64,000 nt of DNA, from the NCBI GenBank assembly GCA_027559495.1, contig JAMXSV010000017.1, forward strand, positions 868,001-932,000. Direction: 5' to 3'. Positions 1 to 12,664 of this stretch are shown piece by piece. This DNA is from Aurifilum marmelostoma. Taxonomy: Eukaryota; Ascomycota; Sordariomycetes; Diaporthales; Cryphonectriaceae. Position 1 is the first letter of the stretch, and every line of letters begins with the position of its first letter. The position numbers and the translations under genes are program-made. The notes under the pieces were generated by a model. It ran no database searches, had not been told where the DNA came from, and was given only the letters and a program-made list of their open reading frames with translations.

Positions 1-2079
1 CAGACGATCTTCCACATCCTCCGGAAAAGACAGCTTGAGCAGTGCATCAATTTGGAGAGCAGTCCATCGGAACCTGTGAGGCTCATTAAATGTGTAAGCC
101 GAACTTTTCTTTGCTTTAAGTAAAACTGGTAAATGAGACACTAACATTCCGTGGCTCTTCTCGAGTAGAGTGTCCACAACTTTTGCCTTCAATTCACCTG
201 GGATGGTTTCCCACCTATGACTTCGTTTATAGATCTCCTTCTTAACGAATGCCGCAATATCGCCCTGGTTATCTTCCACGCCGATCTCCACGCTGGCTCG
301 ACCACGGAAAGCAGTCCTGATATCACTTTCCGGGCGGCCAGAGATGAAAAGAAGGAGTGGTCGCCCACTCTTCTCCATTAAATCGTTGAGGATCTTGATC
401 AGGTTCTTGCGGTCTTCTTGATTGCACTCGTCGAAGGCGTCGAGGATGATTGTGACTCTGGGGAATAGAGACAAGGACTCTGCAATCTGCCTTTGCACAG
501 CTCGCAGGTCAGGCTTTGCGCTTCACGCCTACATTGTCTGTAGAGCGTCCGCAGGGCAGGCTGCATCTGATCTGAATATCTGCAAGCTGTTGACAACTGT
601 CGTACCAGGCTTCGGAGGCAAGCTAGCGCGGAGTTCCTCGAGGGATCGTTCCGACTGAAGTAGAAGAATGCAAGAGCCTCGTCGTTGGGATAGCTGCGCA
701 GAAGATCCTTGTGGTGATCGACCACCTTGGAGGTCAGGAAGGTCTTTCCCATACCAGCTGCTTGACAATCAGCCTCACCCGCCTGTGAATAGATCAAGGA
801 CGTTGCGCTTACATAGGCCTTTCAACCACAATAGAGCGCATCCGCTCGACGCCTGCCATGCTTGAAATTTTGTGTGACGGAGCAGCCAGTCGCATGTGCC
901 ATTCATCCGTCTGTCCTGTATGGATGAGTGGTGATCGGAGTACAAGACACTGCTGATCCAATCTAGGATGTCCAAATTTTGCTTTTCATCCACCTTCTCC
1001 AAGATCTTCGCGACTCTTTTGTCGATCCGGACAATTGGTGCATCGAGGCGCCGAATTATGTCGGGTAGGTCGTAATTGATCGCTTGGGAGGCCGCATGGA
1101 CGCTGAGAGACAATTGCCTTTCCAACTCGATGAATTTACTCCCAACTTTCTCTTTCACCGGATCTGGGTGCAAGATCGAATGAGTGATCCGGTGCAATAG
1201 GTTGCTGTTGAGTAAGCCAGCTGCTTCGACCAAGAGTTCCAGACAGGCCTTGTATAGATCGACGAGGGATGCGTGCAGATGCTCAAGAATTTCCGGAGAA
1301 GTGTTCTTGGTATTGAAGCACTTCTCATACACCCCTCCTCGCGTAGCTACGCGCGTTACCTTTTCAGCCACCTGGAAAACTGCGGCCATTTGCTCAGCCT
1401 CCTTGACAGGTATCTGCATAACGGTTTTCACACAGGGCCAGATGTGCTGGACTAGAGTCGGCGCGAACTGCATGCCGACATTACCAGCTTTAGTCAGCCA
1501 CGTAATGATGACAGCCGCCTGGTCACGGAGGATGATTTCGTCTCCGAGCTTGCTTCCAAGGTTTATACGCCATGATTCCTTCTCGCACTCTTCCTGCCTG
1601 GCTCGCGTCTCAGCTATCAATTCGGGGATGATAGACGCCGTTGTCGTGGGTGGTGGCTGTTCGGCGGGTTTGTCTTTGCTGGCCACTTTCAGAAGGCCCT
1701 GCTTCTGCTTTTCGGAGAGCTTGCCAAAGGCTCTTTGCCAAAGATCGACTTCACCTTCGGCGTCCGCCGGGACAGAATTGTCGTCGGAAACATTGTTCCG
1801 GGAGATGTTGGTGTGTGACAATACAGAGGGTGATTCGGCTTCATCGTCAACTCTGTCACTCAAGGCGGATATAGCATCATGTGGGATCGTGCGTTCGCTG
1901 TGATCTGACGGCTGCAGAGCCACAGACTGTCGACTGTGTTCGTTGAGGTTATCAAGCCCACTGTTTGTGCCGCCTGAAGGATGACTGGCGGCTTCCGTTT
2001 CACCAGCCTCCTGGACCGGTGACTTGCCTCGAAAGACTTTCTTCCAAGCCTTTTTGAATTTTTGCGAGCGGCCAGGCAT
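1..2079 (-). CDS. NLR (STAND) protein with NACHT_N and NACHT domains, 5' part, one frame break
   Basis: Partial gene: the 3' end lies outside the window. Model: exons 813-2079, 146-757 and 1-73, with introns 758-812 and 74-145. The start Met at 2079 opens a basic, Ser-rich leader. It is followed by a helical region (about residues 120-330) resembling the NACHT N-terminal domain of fungal NWD-type NLRs. Splicing intron 758-812 creates the P-loop GLSGMGKT, and Walker B reads VTIILDAFDEC. Splicing intron 74-145 yields the conserved GMFRWTALQIDALL motif. Fungal NLRs are signal-regulated NTPases used in allorecognition and programmed cell death. The effector role is inferred, and the ligand-sensing repeats are not in view. 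Between P-loop and Walker B the frame shifts once near 490-491, where one base appears to be missing (see findings). The gene may be a pseudogene or the base may be a sequence error. It is divergent from the MARVEL gene. Confidence 0.8.
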
Positions 2080-4013
2080 CGTTGCTGCTGCTTTAATCGA
2101 GACTGTAGGAGAATATGAGACGTTGGATATTGTTGCGAGACGGTCAGGCTTGGAGAAAAAGAAAGGGGAAGAGAACGAGACAAGCAGGCTGGTGCAGCGT
2201 AAGCATCTCGTTCAGCCAGTGGAAACGCTACCTGCAATGTGACCGCTCTCAAGGCACAAATAGAAAAGACTACTTTGCCCTGAGCGCCACAGCGTTACAT
2301 GATGTGCCCTACCTCGAGGCCTGATTGGTATGCATAGAATGCACACGGATGCTAAGCCCGAACTCATGCACAGCAGCAACTGCGCTCCTGAGCTCGATCA
2401 GCCCCCTCTCCCCGCGGAAGATGGGATTGGCGCTGGACGTATTCCGTCCTGGCAATCTGAGAGCAGTGCAGGCCATCTTGATGTTGATGCCATGACAGCA
2501 TGCTACAAGGAGGATGCCACGAGACACCAGCCGCGAGACGAGTGCACGAGGCGAGGTGCAGGTGCTGCGCCCACAGCCCAGTTGAGATGAGCACTATCAT
2601 CATTTCTTTGAATAAACCCAGACTTGAAATGGAATCGCATGCCGTTGACGGGGCGCATATACGTATAGAAACGCCAAAGCACTGTGAACACTGCCGTCGA
2701 ACGTCGCCTGACGGCCCACCATGTCAGTCATCTTCAGCTGGCGAGGAGAATGCCCATAGCCTGATGAAGGCGCCGAAGGCCTCCTATGCCCGTGAGGGGG
2801 GGGGGGGCGAGTGTTTTAATCTCCAGCATTACTTCCAGAGAAGGCTCTGCACAGCCACCCGTCTCCTGCTGCGGTCCTGCATCGCAAGTCCAGATTTTCT
2901 CGCATGGAGGCGAGTGATAGCACAGCAGAGGCAAGACTGGCAGACCACAGCTACAGGAAGCTTCTGCTTAGTCGGCAAGCTCGGAGGTAGCACCTGGCTG
3001 TGGGGTGGCTCAGCAGTCGCCCTCTCCAGCTGAAGACTGCCAATCACATCCCTGTCGCCATGACGCAATTCGCCCCGAGCTTCTCAAAACCATCCCCTCC
3101 AGGGGTCCAAGGCCCTTCAACGCGGGGTCCATAGCGGCCTGCAGGTTTGGAAATTGCAGGGGATCGAAGACCGCGAATCACTATAAGCTTAACTGGCGGC
3201 GGCCCGACCATCGTCATTAAGTAGGAAAAGCCTGCCATAGTAACGCAAACAGCTGAAACGGCGCCGGGGGGCAGGTCATCACCCCCCAGACCAAAACTTG
3301 GAGATGCCGAATCTAAGCTTGGGCTAGTTGGTCACGCAGGTTGGTGATTCAGTTCGGGTCTGCTCTGCTATGACACTTCTGGTGGTATCAACAATCGTAT
3401 GTTTGCGATCGACGCCAAGTCGCACCTAGATTATCTACAGAACCTTGAGAGGGAGGGAGGGGGGGAATAAAGGTGGATCGTCATGACTGGTGGTGGCACA
3501 CAACGAAAATACTGCACTTGGACGCGGGCATGGTTGGCCTCCCGATTCTCTTGAGTAAGTATCTTTCTTTTGGGGTTTCGTCTAGAAGAACCCCCGTGCT
3601 TGGGGTAGTGAGTGGATTAAGCTGGGTGGATGTGAAGTCATCTGGTCTTTTAGTGACGGCCCTCCATCCCGGCAGCATCCCAACCCTATTGTGGCCGTGC
3701 AGCTTGACAGCGCGGACCGGAAGCAGATCGCTGGGTCTCCTCATCCTTATTGTTCCTCGGAACAATTAATTTATGACGATGTCCATTTGGCCGTTTTAAA
3801 ACCTTGTTTTCGTCTCTTCTTCAAAGTTTCCAAAAAGTGAAAGAAATTCCCTTCCATTTTTTTTACTCCCTCTTGACAACCCTTCCCCCCCCTCTTTCAG
3901 TCATCCATTTCGAGGTACCAGATTCACCTCGACACCACGACAAACCTGCCAGCCACGAGAGCCCATAACACAAATTCCCACCTATTCGGAAGTGAAGAGG
4001 AAAAGACGGCAAG
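2080..4013. other. Intergenic region between divergent NLR and MARVEL genes
   Basis: No supportable gene. Small open frames here have no recognisable domains or splice-linked continuations. A G-run sits at 2797-2807. The last 150 bases before the MARVEL start are pyrimidine-rich and probably form its promoter and 5' leader; the CTTTCAG at 3894-3900 could be the acceptor of a leader intron. Confidence 0.5.
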
Positions 4014-4986
4014 ATGGGTGCTGGCTCAGGAATCGCCCTCAAGTTCGTACAATGGTTCAATCGCGGGATACAGTTTGCCTGCTGCGGCCTGATCCTCGCC
4101 CTGACCTCGTACTTTCTCGCGGCCATGTCGGACCACAATATCGACATCCCCACCAACCTGCGCGCAGCTGAGGGCATTTCCGGCGCGGGCGTCCTCTACA
4201 CCGCCATTGGTATCCTACTGGTCTGCTGCCTCGCTGGCTTCATCCTCACCTCCTTCATCGCCATTGTCCTCGACATCGCCTTCATCGGCGCTTTCATCTA
4301 TGTCGCTACCGTCTACAAGCACGGCGCCAGCTCCTGCAACGGCGACAACGTCAACACCGTTTTCGGCTCGGGCAATGCCAACGCCAAGGTCAGCTCGACT
4401 GATGGCGGCGGCGTGCCCCTGCCTACATACAGGTCCGCCTGCAGGATGGAGTCCGCCAATCTGGCCGTCGCCATAGTTGCCATGTAAGCGCTCTCTCTTT
4501 ATCCCGTTTTCGAGAGAAGGTCAACCAACTGATATTTTTTCCCCTCTTGAAGCTTCTTTTTCATCATTTCTGCCCTGACCGAGTTTGGCCTCGGCCGTCA
4601 CCGCAAGAAGGAGCAGCGCTTTGGCCCCCAGCCCCGCAAACAACTACACGTCGGGCTACGGCTCCAATCGGGCCGGCAAGACCGGGGTCTTCGGCTCGCT
4701 CTTCCGCCGCCGCACCACCAAAGACGCCGGCAACGACAACGAGCTGCCTGCGCACCCGGAGCCCGACCAGCTGCGCCAGTCCTACAACACGGACGCCACC
4801 CACGTCGACAACAACAACGGCCTGGCCACCTCCACGTACCCCAAGTACGGCGAGACGGGTGTCACCGGCACCGGGTACAATGAACACGGCGTGTCTACTA
4901 CCAATGGCGTTTCCACCAATGGGTACGGCAACATGGGCGGATATGGAAACCAGCATCGGTATGAGGACGGGACATACAATGTCTAG
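4014..4986 (+). CDS. MARVEL-like four-helix membrane protein, one frame break in exon 2
   Basis: Two exons, 4014-4483 and 4553-4986, with a 69-nt intron (GTAAGC donor). About 300 residues if the frame break is ignored. Residues about 8-35, 58-80 and 82-105 are strongly hydrophobic, and a fourth helix spans the splice junction (ending ..AIVAM, continuing FFFIISAL). This is the spacing of fungal MARVEL-domain proteins, which sit in the plasma membrane or vesicles. The cytosolic tail is rich in Gly, Tyr, Asn and Thr and contains the family-like stretch RFGPSPANNYTSGYG. To read that stretch, one base must be dropped from the C run 4625-4629. As written, exon 2 shifts frame there and the remaining tail is read from another frame. 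The molecular function is unknown. The gene is convergent with ham-2. Confidence 0.75.
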
Positions 4987-5684
4987 TAGAGATACCGTGC
5001 GACATGCGAGAGGAGATTTGGTGTCCCGGGTCGAATTTAACGGCTCCTGGCTGTGGGCCTCGAAAGTCTTCCAGACAAAATTGCATGCCGGGCTTTCGTC
5101 CGCCCCCTTAGCGACGACTTACACAGTGCGTTTGGGTGGTCGGGGCCCAAATAATTGTTTGCCAGAACTTGTCACGCTGCCAGTGTCGAGGTGTCAAAAA
5201 GACACAATACCGTCGATGACATCCTATGTAGTGATGATTTGACACGCAAGTCGGCGTATTGGGAAAGAAAGAGTCGGATATACCCATGGTTCCTCGACAG
5301 AAGGGCCTACCATCGCCCATCATAGGCGCACAGAGATCTCGAGACTGGGAGCTCGTCCGCTCGCTGAATTACAGGATAATTCATCCTGCGTTATTGGTCT
5401 GGGATTGTTTTAGAGCAGTATCGTCCTTTTCATAATCAATAATATTGATGTGCAATGATCATCATCATATATCTGCCAAACGGTCTCGTGCTGTGACTGT
5501 TGGCAAATCCAACCGTCCAAAGTGCAGTAGGGCTCAGCTGATGGGGCTCATCAACTATTCGAATCCAGGCTACAGAGAGATGATATTTATGATGAGCGCT
5601 CAACAGGGTATCGATTGATCAAGTTTATAGCGAACTGTTCATATAACACCAATCCACTTCCCTCTCCACTTCCTCCTTCCATCA
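4987..5684. other. Convergent intergenic region
   Basis: Tail-to-tail spacer between the MARVEL gene and ham-2. It must hold both 3' UTRs. AT-rich stretches around 5400-5470 and 5580-5650 are plausible 3' processing regions. Nothing else seen. Confidence 0.45.
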
Positions 5685-8600
5685 TTATGGCCAGGACGAC
5701 ATTTCCTCCCAGTCCCCACCGCCACCCTCGCTTGCACCCACCTCATCCCAGCTCACCTCCATCCTCTCCAGCTCGCGCACAAAGAAATCCTGCTCTTCCC
5801 TCAGTGCATCCCTGACCTCAGGCGCCATCTTCTTGGGGTACCTGCGCGCGTTGAACCAGTGCGTAAGGCTCCTCAACGCCTGCTCCAGAGGCAGCGCCTC
5901 CTCCATCTCCGCGTCGACATCACAGCCCGCCAGCCACTCGTCGCGGAGCTCCGGTCTGCAGTGCAGGTAGACAGCGGTGATGACGCGCATGTTGGACTGG
6001 CGCCACTTGCGGGAGCAGTAGGGCACCTGGTTCTTGAAGAGCTTGAGCGTGTACAGGCGCAGCTCGTTCTGGGGGACCTTGAGATTCTTGCGCAGGACGT
6101 TGGAGGACTTGTACTGCACCATGAGGAGGTTGCGGTGGCCCTTGTTCTTGCAGATCTTCTGCAGGATGCGGAGGTAGTTGATAAGGGTGAAGAAGTTCCG
6201 CCGCGAAAAGTCGGTGATGGGTTCCGAGGGCAGTGGGTTCACAGGATAGCCCAGCTCGTCAACTTCGGGCCGAGGGGGTTTGCCGTGCTCATCCTTACCG
6301 AGCGAGGCATCCGTCGCGGTACCATCTGTCTGTGGTGCCGGTGGAGGTGAGCGGCGCCGCTTGATCGGTGGAGGGGCAGCCTCATCCTCGCTCTCCTCTC
6401 CGTCCCTAGGTTCGTCCACGGGCTTCTCTGGTGCACCGGCTCGCACGTTGCAAAAGTAGAAGAAGCTGTATATCTAGATCAGCCTCCACAGGCCACCTCA
6501 GCTGTGACAGACGACCGCCTTACCTGTTCTCAATTCGATCCGTCTTGTTCTCCACAACTTGTTGGACATCTTGATGGAGGAACAGCTTCAGCATCAACGG
6601 CATGTAGTTACAGTCCAGAAGAAGCTGCGTGAGGAACTCAAATTTGAGAACATCTAGTTTGAGCCGGGGCAATGTCAATGTCAGCCGAGTTGCGTCACGC
6701 ACAGCAGGGAACGGTCGGGTATGACTTACGGGACAGCTTCAGCCACTTGAGAAGGAGAAGCATAATTCCACTGACCGCCTTGGCAGTGATCTCACGCGTC
6801 CTCGCAGCATCCAATTCCTCGGCGGACGGCTCAGGGGGGTCCGCTCCCGCAGTGCCATTATTATTGGCGCCATTAACTCTACCATTGGTACCTGGAATCG
6901 CACTGAAAGGGGCTGCCGGTGGTTGTTGCGATAATAGAACTGTGTAATGTGCCAATATTCCCTTAATCAAACACATGCAAACAGATTGCAGCTGCGGGAT
7001 AGAACCAGCCTACAATGGTGTCAGCTCAGGACCAAGCACCCAAATGCTGAGAACAAGTCATCACTTACGTAGAACTTTTCGACAGCATCAAGCCGTTGCT
7101 TGACTCTCTTGCTCATATTCTCAGGGTGAGGACCGTAGTCGATACCGACCTCTCCTTCCTGAAATTCACGCTCGGCTTTGGGCTTCACTAGACCCAGCTC
7201 CTCCTTCTCCTCGAGAGTGAGCGAAGAAAGATCGAGTTCGTCCAAAAGATCGTCGTCAGCAGCGTCCCATCCCCGCTCAAACTTCATGAACTTTTCTCGC
7301 TCGTCCCATAGCTGCCGAAGAGCTCGGGTCATTCGGACTCTCCTCGAGAATAGCTCTCCCGCCTCGAGAATTGATGCCGGCACATCGCTGCCTTCCCACT
7401 TTCTGCCGACGAGCATGGCCTGGAGGGCAGCGTTGCCTTTGCCGCCAGCACTGTTGCTAGTAGCATCGAGTGGCGGATACATGAATGGAAAATTTTGGTT
7501 TGTCTGGTAGTTCTGCTTCTTGACACCCTTTCCACCAACGCCAGGTGAGGGTGGCGGAGACGGCGCCGGTGTGGCGATGTGCACGGGCTGGTGAAGGATA
7601 GACGCCCCTCCAGCCTGTGTGCCAGGCTGAGGTGGGAGAATGCCGCTGGAACCATTATTCCGTGCGGTCTGATTAGGAAGAGGAGGAAGAAAAGATGTGT
7701 TGTCGGGCTCCAGAGGGATGACTTCCTTTGGTGGTATGTATGCCGGATATTTGGAGGTGATCTCTTGGCGGAAGAAGTGGTAGTCCAAGGGTGAGGCTGT
7801 GATCAGGTCCTTGTCCTTGCCATCGTCGAGGTCCTCGGCCGCGGCCTTCTTCGTCTCGGCCAGCTCTTGCGAACCACCGAACACGAGGAGTACTGATTTC
7901 CAAAATAGCAGGAAGACTTGAGCCTGCGGAACCACCTGTGCTTCATCCCATCGCATTTTGGCCGTCACGTCGACGAAGAACTCGACCAAGCAGGGATCCA
8001 GCTCCACTGCCAACAACTTGTTATTATTGCCAAGGTTATTCGCTGTATTTGGAAAATTGTCTTACCTAACTGTGCATAGAGCGCACCCAGCTCCTGAGGA
8101 TAAACAAGCGCATGTTGTATCATCATATACATAACAGTCATTAGGTTCGTCAACTCATCCTGTGCTTCTTGAGCACTGACGCCCTGCATCTGAGGGGCTT
8201 CATCGGTCCTGCGTTCTCTAGTCAGCGTCCTTGGACTCCCACAACGCTGATATTTCGGCCGTACCAATAAGGATCGAATGCGGCCCTCAAGGCATCCCAT
8301 ATCACCACGACACCACCAGCTTCGCAGATGAGCTGAGCGCCAGCCTTCATGGCCGAGAGGTGCCCAGGCGTCGACGCCGACCTGGCCTTGCTGTCCCGAG
8401 GCCCAGCCGCACCTGCCCCTCCGGCCGTCTGCGCCCATCTTCCGAGAACCACGTAGACCAGCCTACCCAGGCAAGTCAAACGGTCCTTGGCTTCGCCTAA
8501 TGACAGCCCAGCCAGGGCGTCAGCGACGAACCTCTGCCGAGCCTCTCCGTCCACGTCCTCCCACGCGACGTCTGCGCCAAAGTCTTGTTCCCACTGCGCC

Positions 8601-9037
8601 TCGAAAGCCCTCTGCGCAGCACTGAGTCGCACCCACTGCCAGAACTGGTAGACAAACCACTCGTCTATCTCCTCGTCAATGGGGCCCATGTCCTCGTACG
8701 TGAAATCGTATGCTACGGTCTCGGCTTTGGGGAACTCGACCAGGATCCGGCGAAGTTGTGCCAGCGAAAGAGAGTCTGTTGGATTCGGGGGCACATTGCC
8801 GCCACCTGGAGGGGGAGGAGGCTGGTTCGGCGGAGGTGGGACGGCCGGGGCAGGCGGGTTCGAGGCATTGCGCACGAGGAGGGGTCGGACAGATTGGGGA
8901 GGGTCGGCTTGTTGAGCTTGCTCGGAACCGCTGCTGGCGGCGGCGGCGACAGGGGTGGCGTCCTCCATCTGTTCGTCAAGCCTGTTAGGTGAAGGTTCCG
9001 CCTCGTTCGAATTTCTCAGGGGCCACAGGGAGTTCAT
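5685..9037 (-). CDS. ham-2: STRIPAK complex subunit HAM-2/PRO22 (STRIP1/2, Far11 family)
   Basis: Six exons: 8265-9037, 8066-8208, 7069-8006, 6730-7009, 6524-6653 and 5685-6465. The introns are 56-76 nt with good GT/AG signals and the frame stays intact through all joins, giving about 1014 residues. That matches the length of Neurospora HAM-2 and Sordaria PRO22. The N-terminus is Pro/Gln-rich. Residues about 90-420 match the N1221 domain. The C-terminal half matches the Far11/STRP domain, including NQVPYCSRKWRQSNM and a conserved HWFNARRYP motif. STRIPAK links PP2A and striatin to kinases at the nuclear envelope and ER, and in moulds it is needed for hyphal fusion and fruiting-body development. 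The ATG at 9037 was chosen for its Kozak context (GCCACCATGA); an in-frame ATG at 9103 is possible. Upstream spacer is shared with the RBR ligase. Confidence 0.93.
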
Positions 9038-10143
9038 GGTGGCTGCTGGGAGGTCAAGACGTGGAGAGCTGGTGGTGATCAGGAAGAATAGATCAGAGAC
9101 CACTGTGCGGACAGGACGGTCATAGTCACTCGGTTTGTCTTGAAATGGTCAGATCATACGTTCCAGAGGTTGTGCAATGCCAGGGTGTCGACTGATCGAG
9201 TTCATGGGCCCATACTGGAGCGTGGTGAGAGGGATGGGAGGTTGAGACGTTCCCACTGGAGATAGCGAATGAAGACGACCGCGTAAAGCTCTCAATTGAC
9301 GTTGAACCAGGACGCGTTTCCCAGCGGCTTAAGCCTATGTCAACGTGGGGTAGCGCCTAGACCGGCAGGCGGTGGTGGTCTACAGTGGGCGACCCGCTAG
9401 GCGCTCGCTGCATGTACCTGAATCCGCCCAGTGATAGGCGGCTTTGAACTCCCAGAGCACATCAATCACACTGAACACCAAGACATGCGAGTTGCACCAC
9501 ATGATACTCTAATGTTTCCTCTCCAGCAGAAAAATAAGTGCAGAAGGGAAAAATTACACCTCTATTCACATTGTTAAATTTGGCCTACCCAATGAAAATT
9601 CGAAAGAGCGCGAAAAGGAAGAAGGGATGGCAAGAGAGAGAAAAAAAACTTAATTGGCCCATGAATGTTCAAGCTACACCCAAAAAAAGCTGACAAAGCC
9701 TTTGCTACTGTACCACAGCACAAGGGTCTCCTCCGCGGCCAAAGAGTCACCACTCTTGCCTCTTGTGACAACGAAGGAACAGGACCCACTGCCTGCATTG
9801 CATCACCAGCATCAGTCATCGATGAGTTAGGTACTTATCAGTCAAGATGTTGAGCATGCATCAGCGACCTGCCTGACTTTTTTCAAAGGTTGCATCAATG
9901 GGTATGCCTATAGAAATCAGCCAAGGTGGAGGATCGTCTCCATGACATCTTTCTTTTGCTGTCCTTACCCTTAAAGCTACAGCAGTACAATTACGTCTAA
10001 CTTGCTCTCAACGCCTCCTGTCCTCGTTTGGTCGCGCAGTATCGCTCGCTGTCTCGCCACATTTACGGCTGTCCAATTCTTGGCCACACAGGATCTCTTT
10101 GACCGTCGTTTTCGCTGAGGTCCGGAGTGCTCCAGGTCTTGTC
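9038..10143. promoter_or_regulatory. Shared divergent promoter region of ham-2 and the RBR ligase
   Basis: About 1.1 kb separates the two divergent start codons. No gene is supportable inside it. It must hold both promoters and 5' leaders. No individual binding site is assigned. Confidence 0.4.
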
Positions 10144-12664
10144 ATGGATCCTGAGGACCAGAGGGATGTCGAGCTCTCGGCTCTGTCCGCCATCTTTCCA
10201 GAGATACAGAGGCTCACCGAGGACGATCCGTATACATTCACACTCGACGTCCCTGTGAATGCAACAAAGACAGTCACTGTCTATTTTCCCGCGGCAGAGA
10301 CTGGGCATCTACAGAATCCAGTCGTTTCCCAGGCCGCCACCCTCGAGCCGGCAGACGACCCACCCCGGATCGATTCTCATGAGCTGTCATATTTACCTGC
10401 AGTCCATCTCCAGGTCTCTCTGCCGTCAGATTATCCAGCTGAGCAGCCTCCGGCCGTCCATGTGTCAACGACGCCATCATGGCTGCCACCCGAAACCGCC
10501 AAAAAGCTGGAGGACGACTGTGCCCGGCTGTGGGAGGAGCTTGGTCGAGATCTCGTCGTCTTCACATACGTCGACCATGTCCAGCAGTCGGCAGAGGACG
10601 TGTTCGGGCTCGTTGATGCTGACGGCACTCTGGAGATCAGCCCTGAGCACAAGATCGCCATTCTGGATTTTGATATAGGGGCGAAGCGGGCAGCATTCGA
10701 GAAGCAGACCTTCGAGTGCGGCGTCTGTCTAGGTACGTGGATCGCTAAACTTGTTTTCTGCCCCTGACCCACCTCTTCACAATGCACAGAGGGAAATTTC
10801 AAGATACGGTGGTCAAATGCTTCAAGCTTGAGATAGTCTCGCAGTGCCAACAGACAGGGGGAGAGTGACTGCGCAGAGGCTGGAGTGTAGGCATGTCGTT
10901 TCAAGTCCCACGATAGATTCTTGTTCCTCCCTTTCTGTCCTTGGAAATGAGACCACCATCGGCGGAACGATGGACTCCTGGTCCTGATAGATGAATCGTG
11001 CAGAAGCGGCGAAGTGTCCGCATTCCTGGTGAGGTTTGACAAACAGCTCGTTGCCAATTGTGTTACCTCAGCGTCCTCTGAGTGTTTACAACAGAAGATC
11101 CTCTTTGTTTCATTGAAAAACGTGATTGCTTTTTCCTTTTCATGTGGACTGACATTTTCTTCAGACCCCAAGAAAGGCGCAAAATGCCATCGAATGCTCG
11201 ACTGCGGCCATGTGTTCTGTGTCGAATGTCTTCAGGACTTTTACAACAACGCCATCACCGAAGGTGATATCGCAACAGTTCGCTGTCTGCAGCCGAACTG
11301 CGCCAAGGAGCGTGAGGCTGTGAGGACAACAGACAGTAAGAAGCCAAAAAAGTCCAAGACTTCTATCAGCCCAAGCGAGCTCCTTCAGATCCCACTCGAG
11401 CCCGGGATGGTGAAGCGTTACGTGGCATTGAAGTACAAGACAGAGCTCGAGAGTGACAAGAACACCGTGTACTGTCCTCGTTCATGGTGTCAAGGTGCGG
11501 CTCGTTCCAAGAAACGCAGGAAGCCGCAAGGTTTTGAGCTTCATGAGACAGAAAATGACTCGGACGAGGAGGACAAGAATGAGACCGAGGACGGTACCGA
11601 GACTCCATCGCAAGGGCTTCAGCCTTACCAACCGGAGGACAGGCTTGCTGTGTGCGAAGACTGCCACTTCGCATTCTGTACTAGGTGTCGCCAAAGTTGG
11701 CACGGCGAGTTCGTTGTGTGCGCTCCACCACGAGATTCTCAAGAACTCAGCCAAGAGGAAAAGGCCTCCCTCGAGTTTATTGACCTACACACGACAGCCT
11801 GTCCGACATGTGGCTGCCCTGCCCAGAAGACACATGGATGCAACCACATGTAAGTCTCATTCTCTCCGCCAGAATTCTCAGATCAATGTCACACGCTGCT
11901 AACGCCTGGCCAGGACCTGCTTCAAATGTCAAACACATTTTTGTTACCTCTGCTCCGCTTGGTTGAACCCGAGCAACCCATACCAGCACTACAACCGGTC
12001 ACCGAATGGTAGCATCACGTCCTGTTTTATGCGCTTGTGGGAGCTGGAAGAGGGAGACGAGGACGGCGGAATTGCTTTCGCGGGGCGTCGCAACTATGCG
12101 GGAGCGGCTCCAGCTCAGGCACCGGAGGCTGAGGGAGTTGTCCAGGCTGTATTACAAGCCGGGGCTCAACAAATGCCGCGTCCACGGCGCGCCGAAGCTG
12201 ATGTCAACCGGGTAGTGCTGAATGGGCCAGTAAACCTCGTACCCGAGGGGCCGCGGGTCTTTCGACTCGACGTGGCCGCACCAGAGGGACATCCCAATGA
12301 CCAACGGCGGGCCGCAGCAGAACCTCTGGTACGTGGACCGCCACAGCAGGCAAGAGGCCAGGACCGTGTTCGAGGCAATGCTAGGGAAGCACGTCAGCAA
12401 CAGCCGCGGGTACAGGTGCAACGGCAACAACATCAACCCGGGCAGAGAGGGCGGGATGGCCGAGGGAGGGGCTTGGGGAACCGTCCGAACCCTGAACGAA
12501 GAGGCGGCCAGGCGATCGCTCGACGGGAAAGACACTTTCATGAGCGGGCGCAAGACGACGCTGGCAGGCAAGACCAGCTTGAGGATATGGATGCTGCCTG
12601 GGTCAGGCAGTTTGTGCATCTCGCGCTGGAGGACAACGAGCATCTCCTCGACGAGGACGATTAA
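10144..12664 (+). CDS. itt1: RWD-RBR E3 ubiquitin ligase (RNF14/Itt1 type)
   Basis: Three exons, 10144-10732, 11165-11849 and 11914-12664; introns of 432 and 64 nt; 674 residues. An N-terminal RWD domain (residues about 3-150) precedes RING1, which begins at CGVC near residue 192 and continues past intron 1 (DCGHVFCVEC). The IBR has YCPRSWC and CEDCHFAFCTRC. RING2 reads CPTCGCPAQKTHGCNHM followed by TCFKCQTHFCYLC. In the RBR family the Cys of GCNHM is the one that accepts ubiquitin from E2. The order RWD-RING1-IBR-RING2 is that of RNF14 and yeast Itt1, which act in translation quality control. An acidic insert splits RING1 and IBR. The roughly 225-residue C-terminal tail is rich in Arg, Gln and Gly and looks disordered. 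The start at 10144 was chosen because RWD begins there; an in-frame ATG lies at 10099. Confidence 0.9.
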
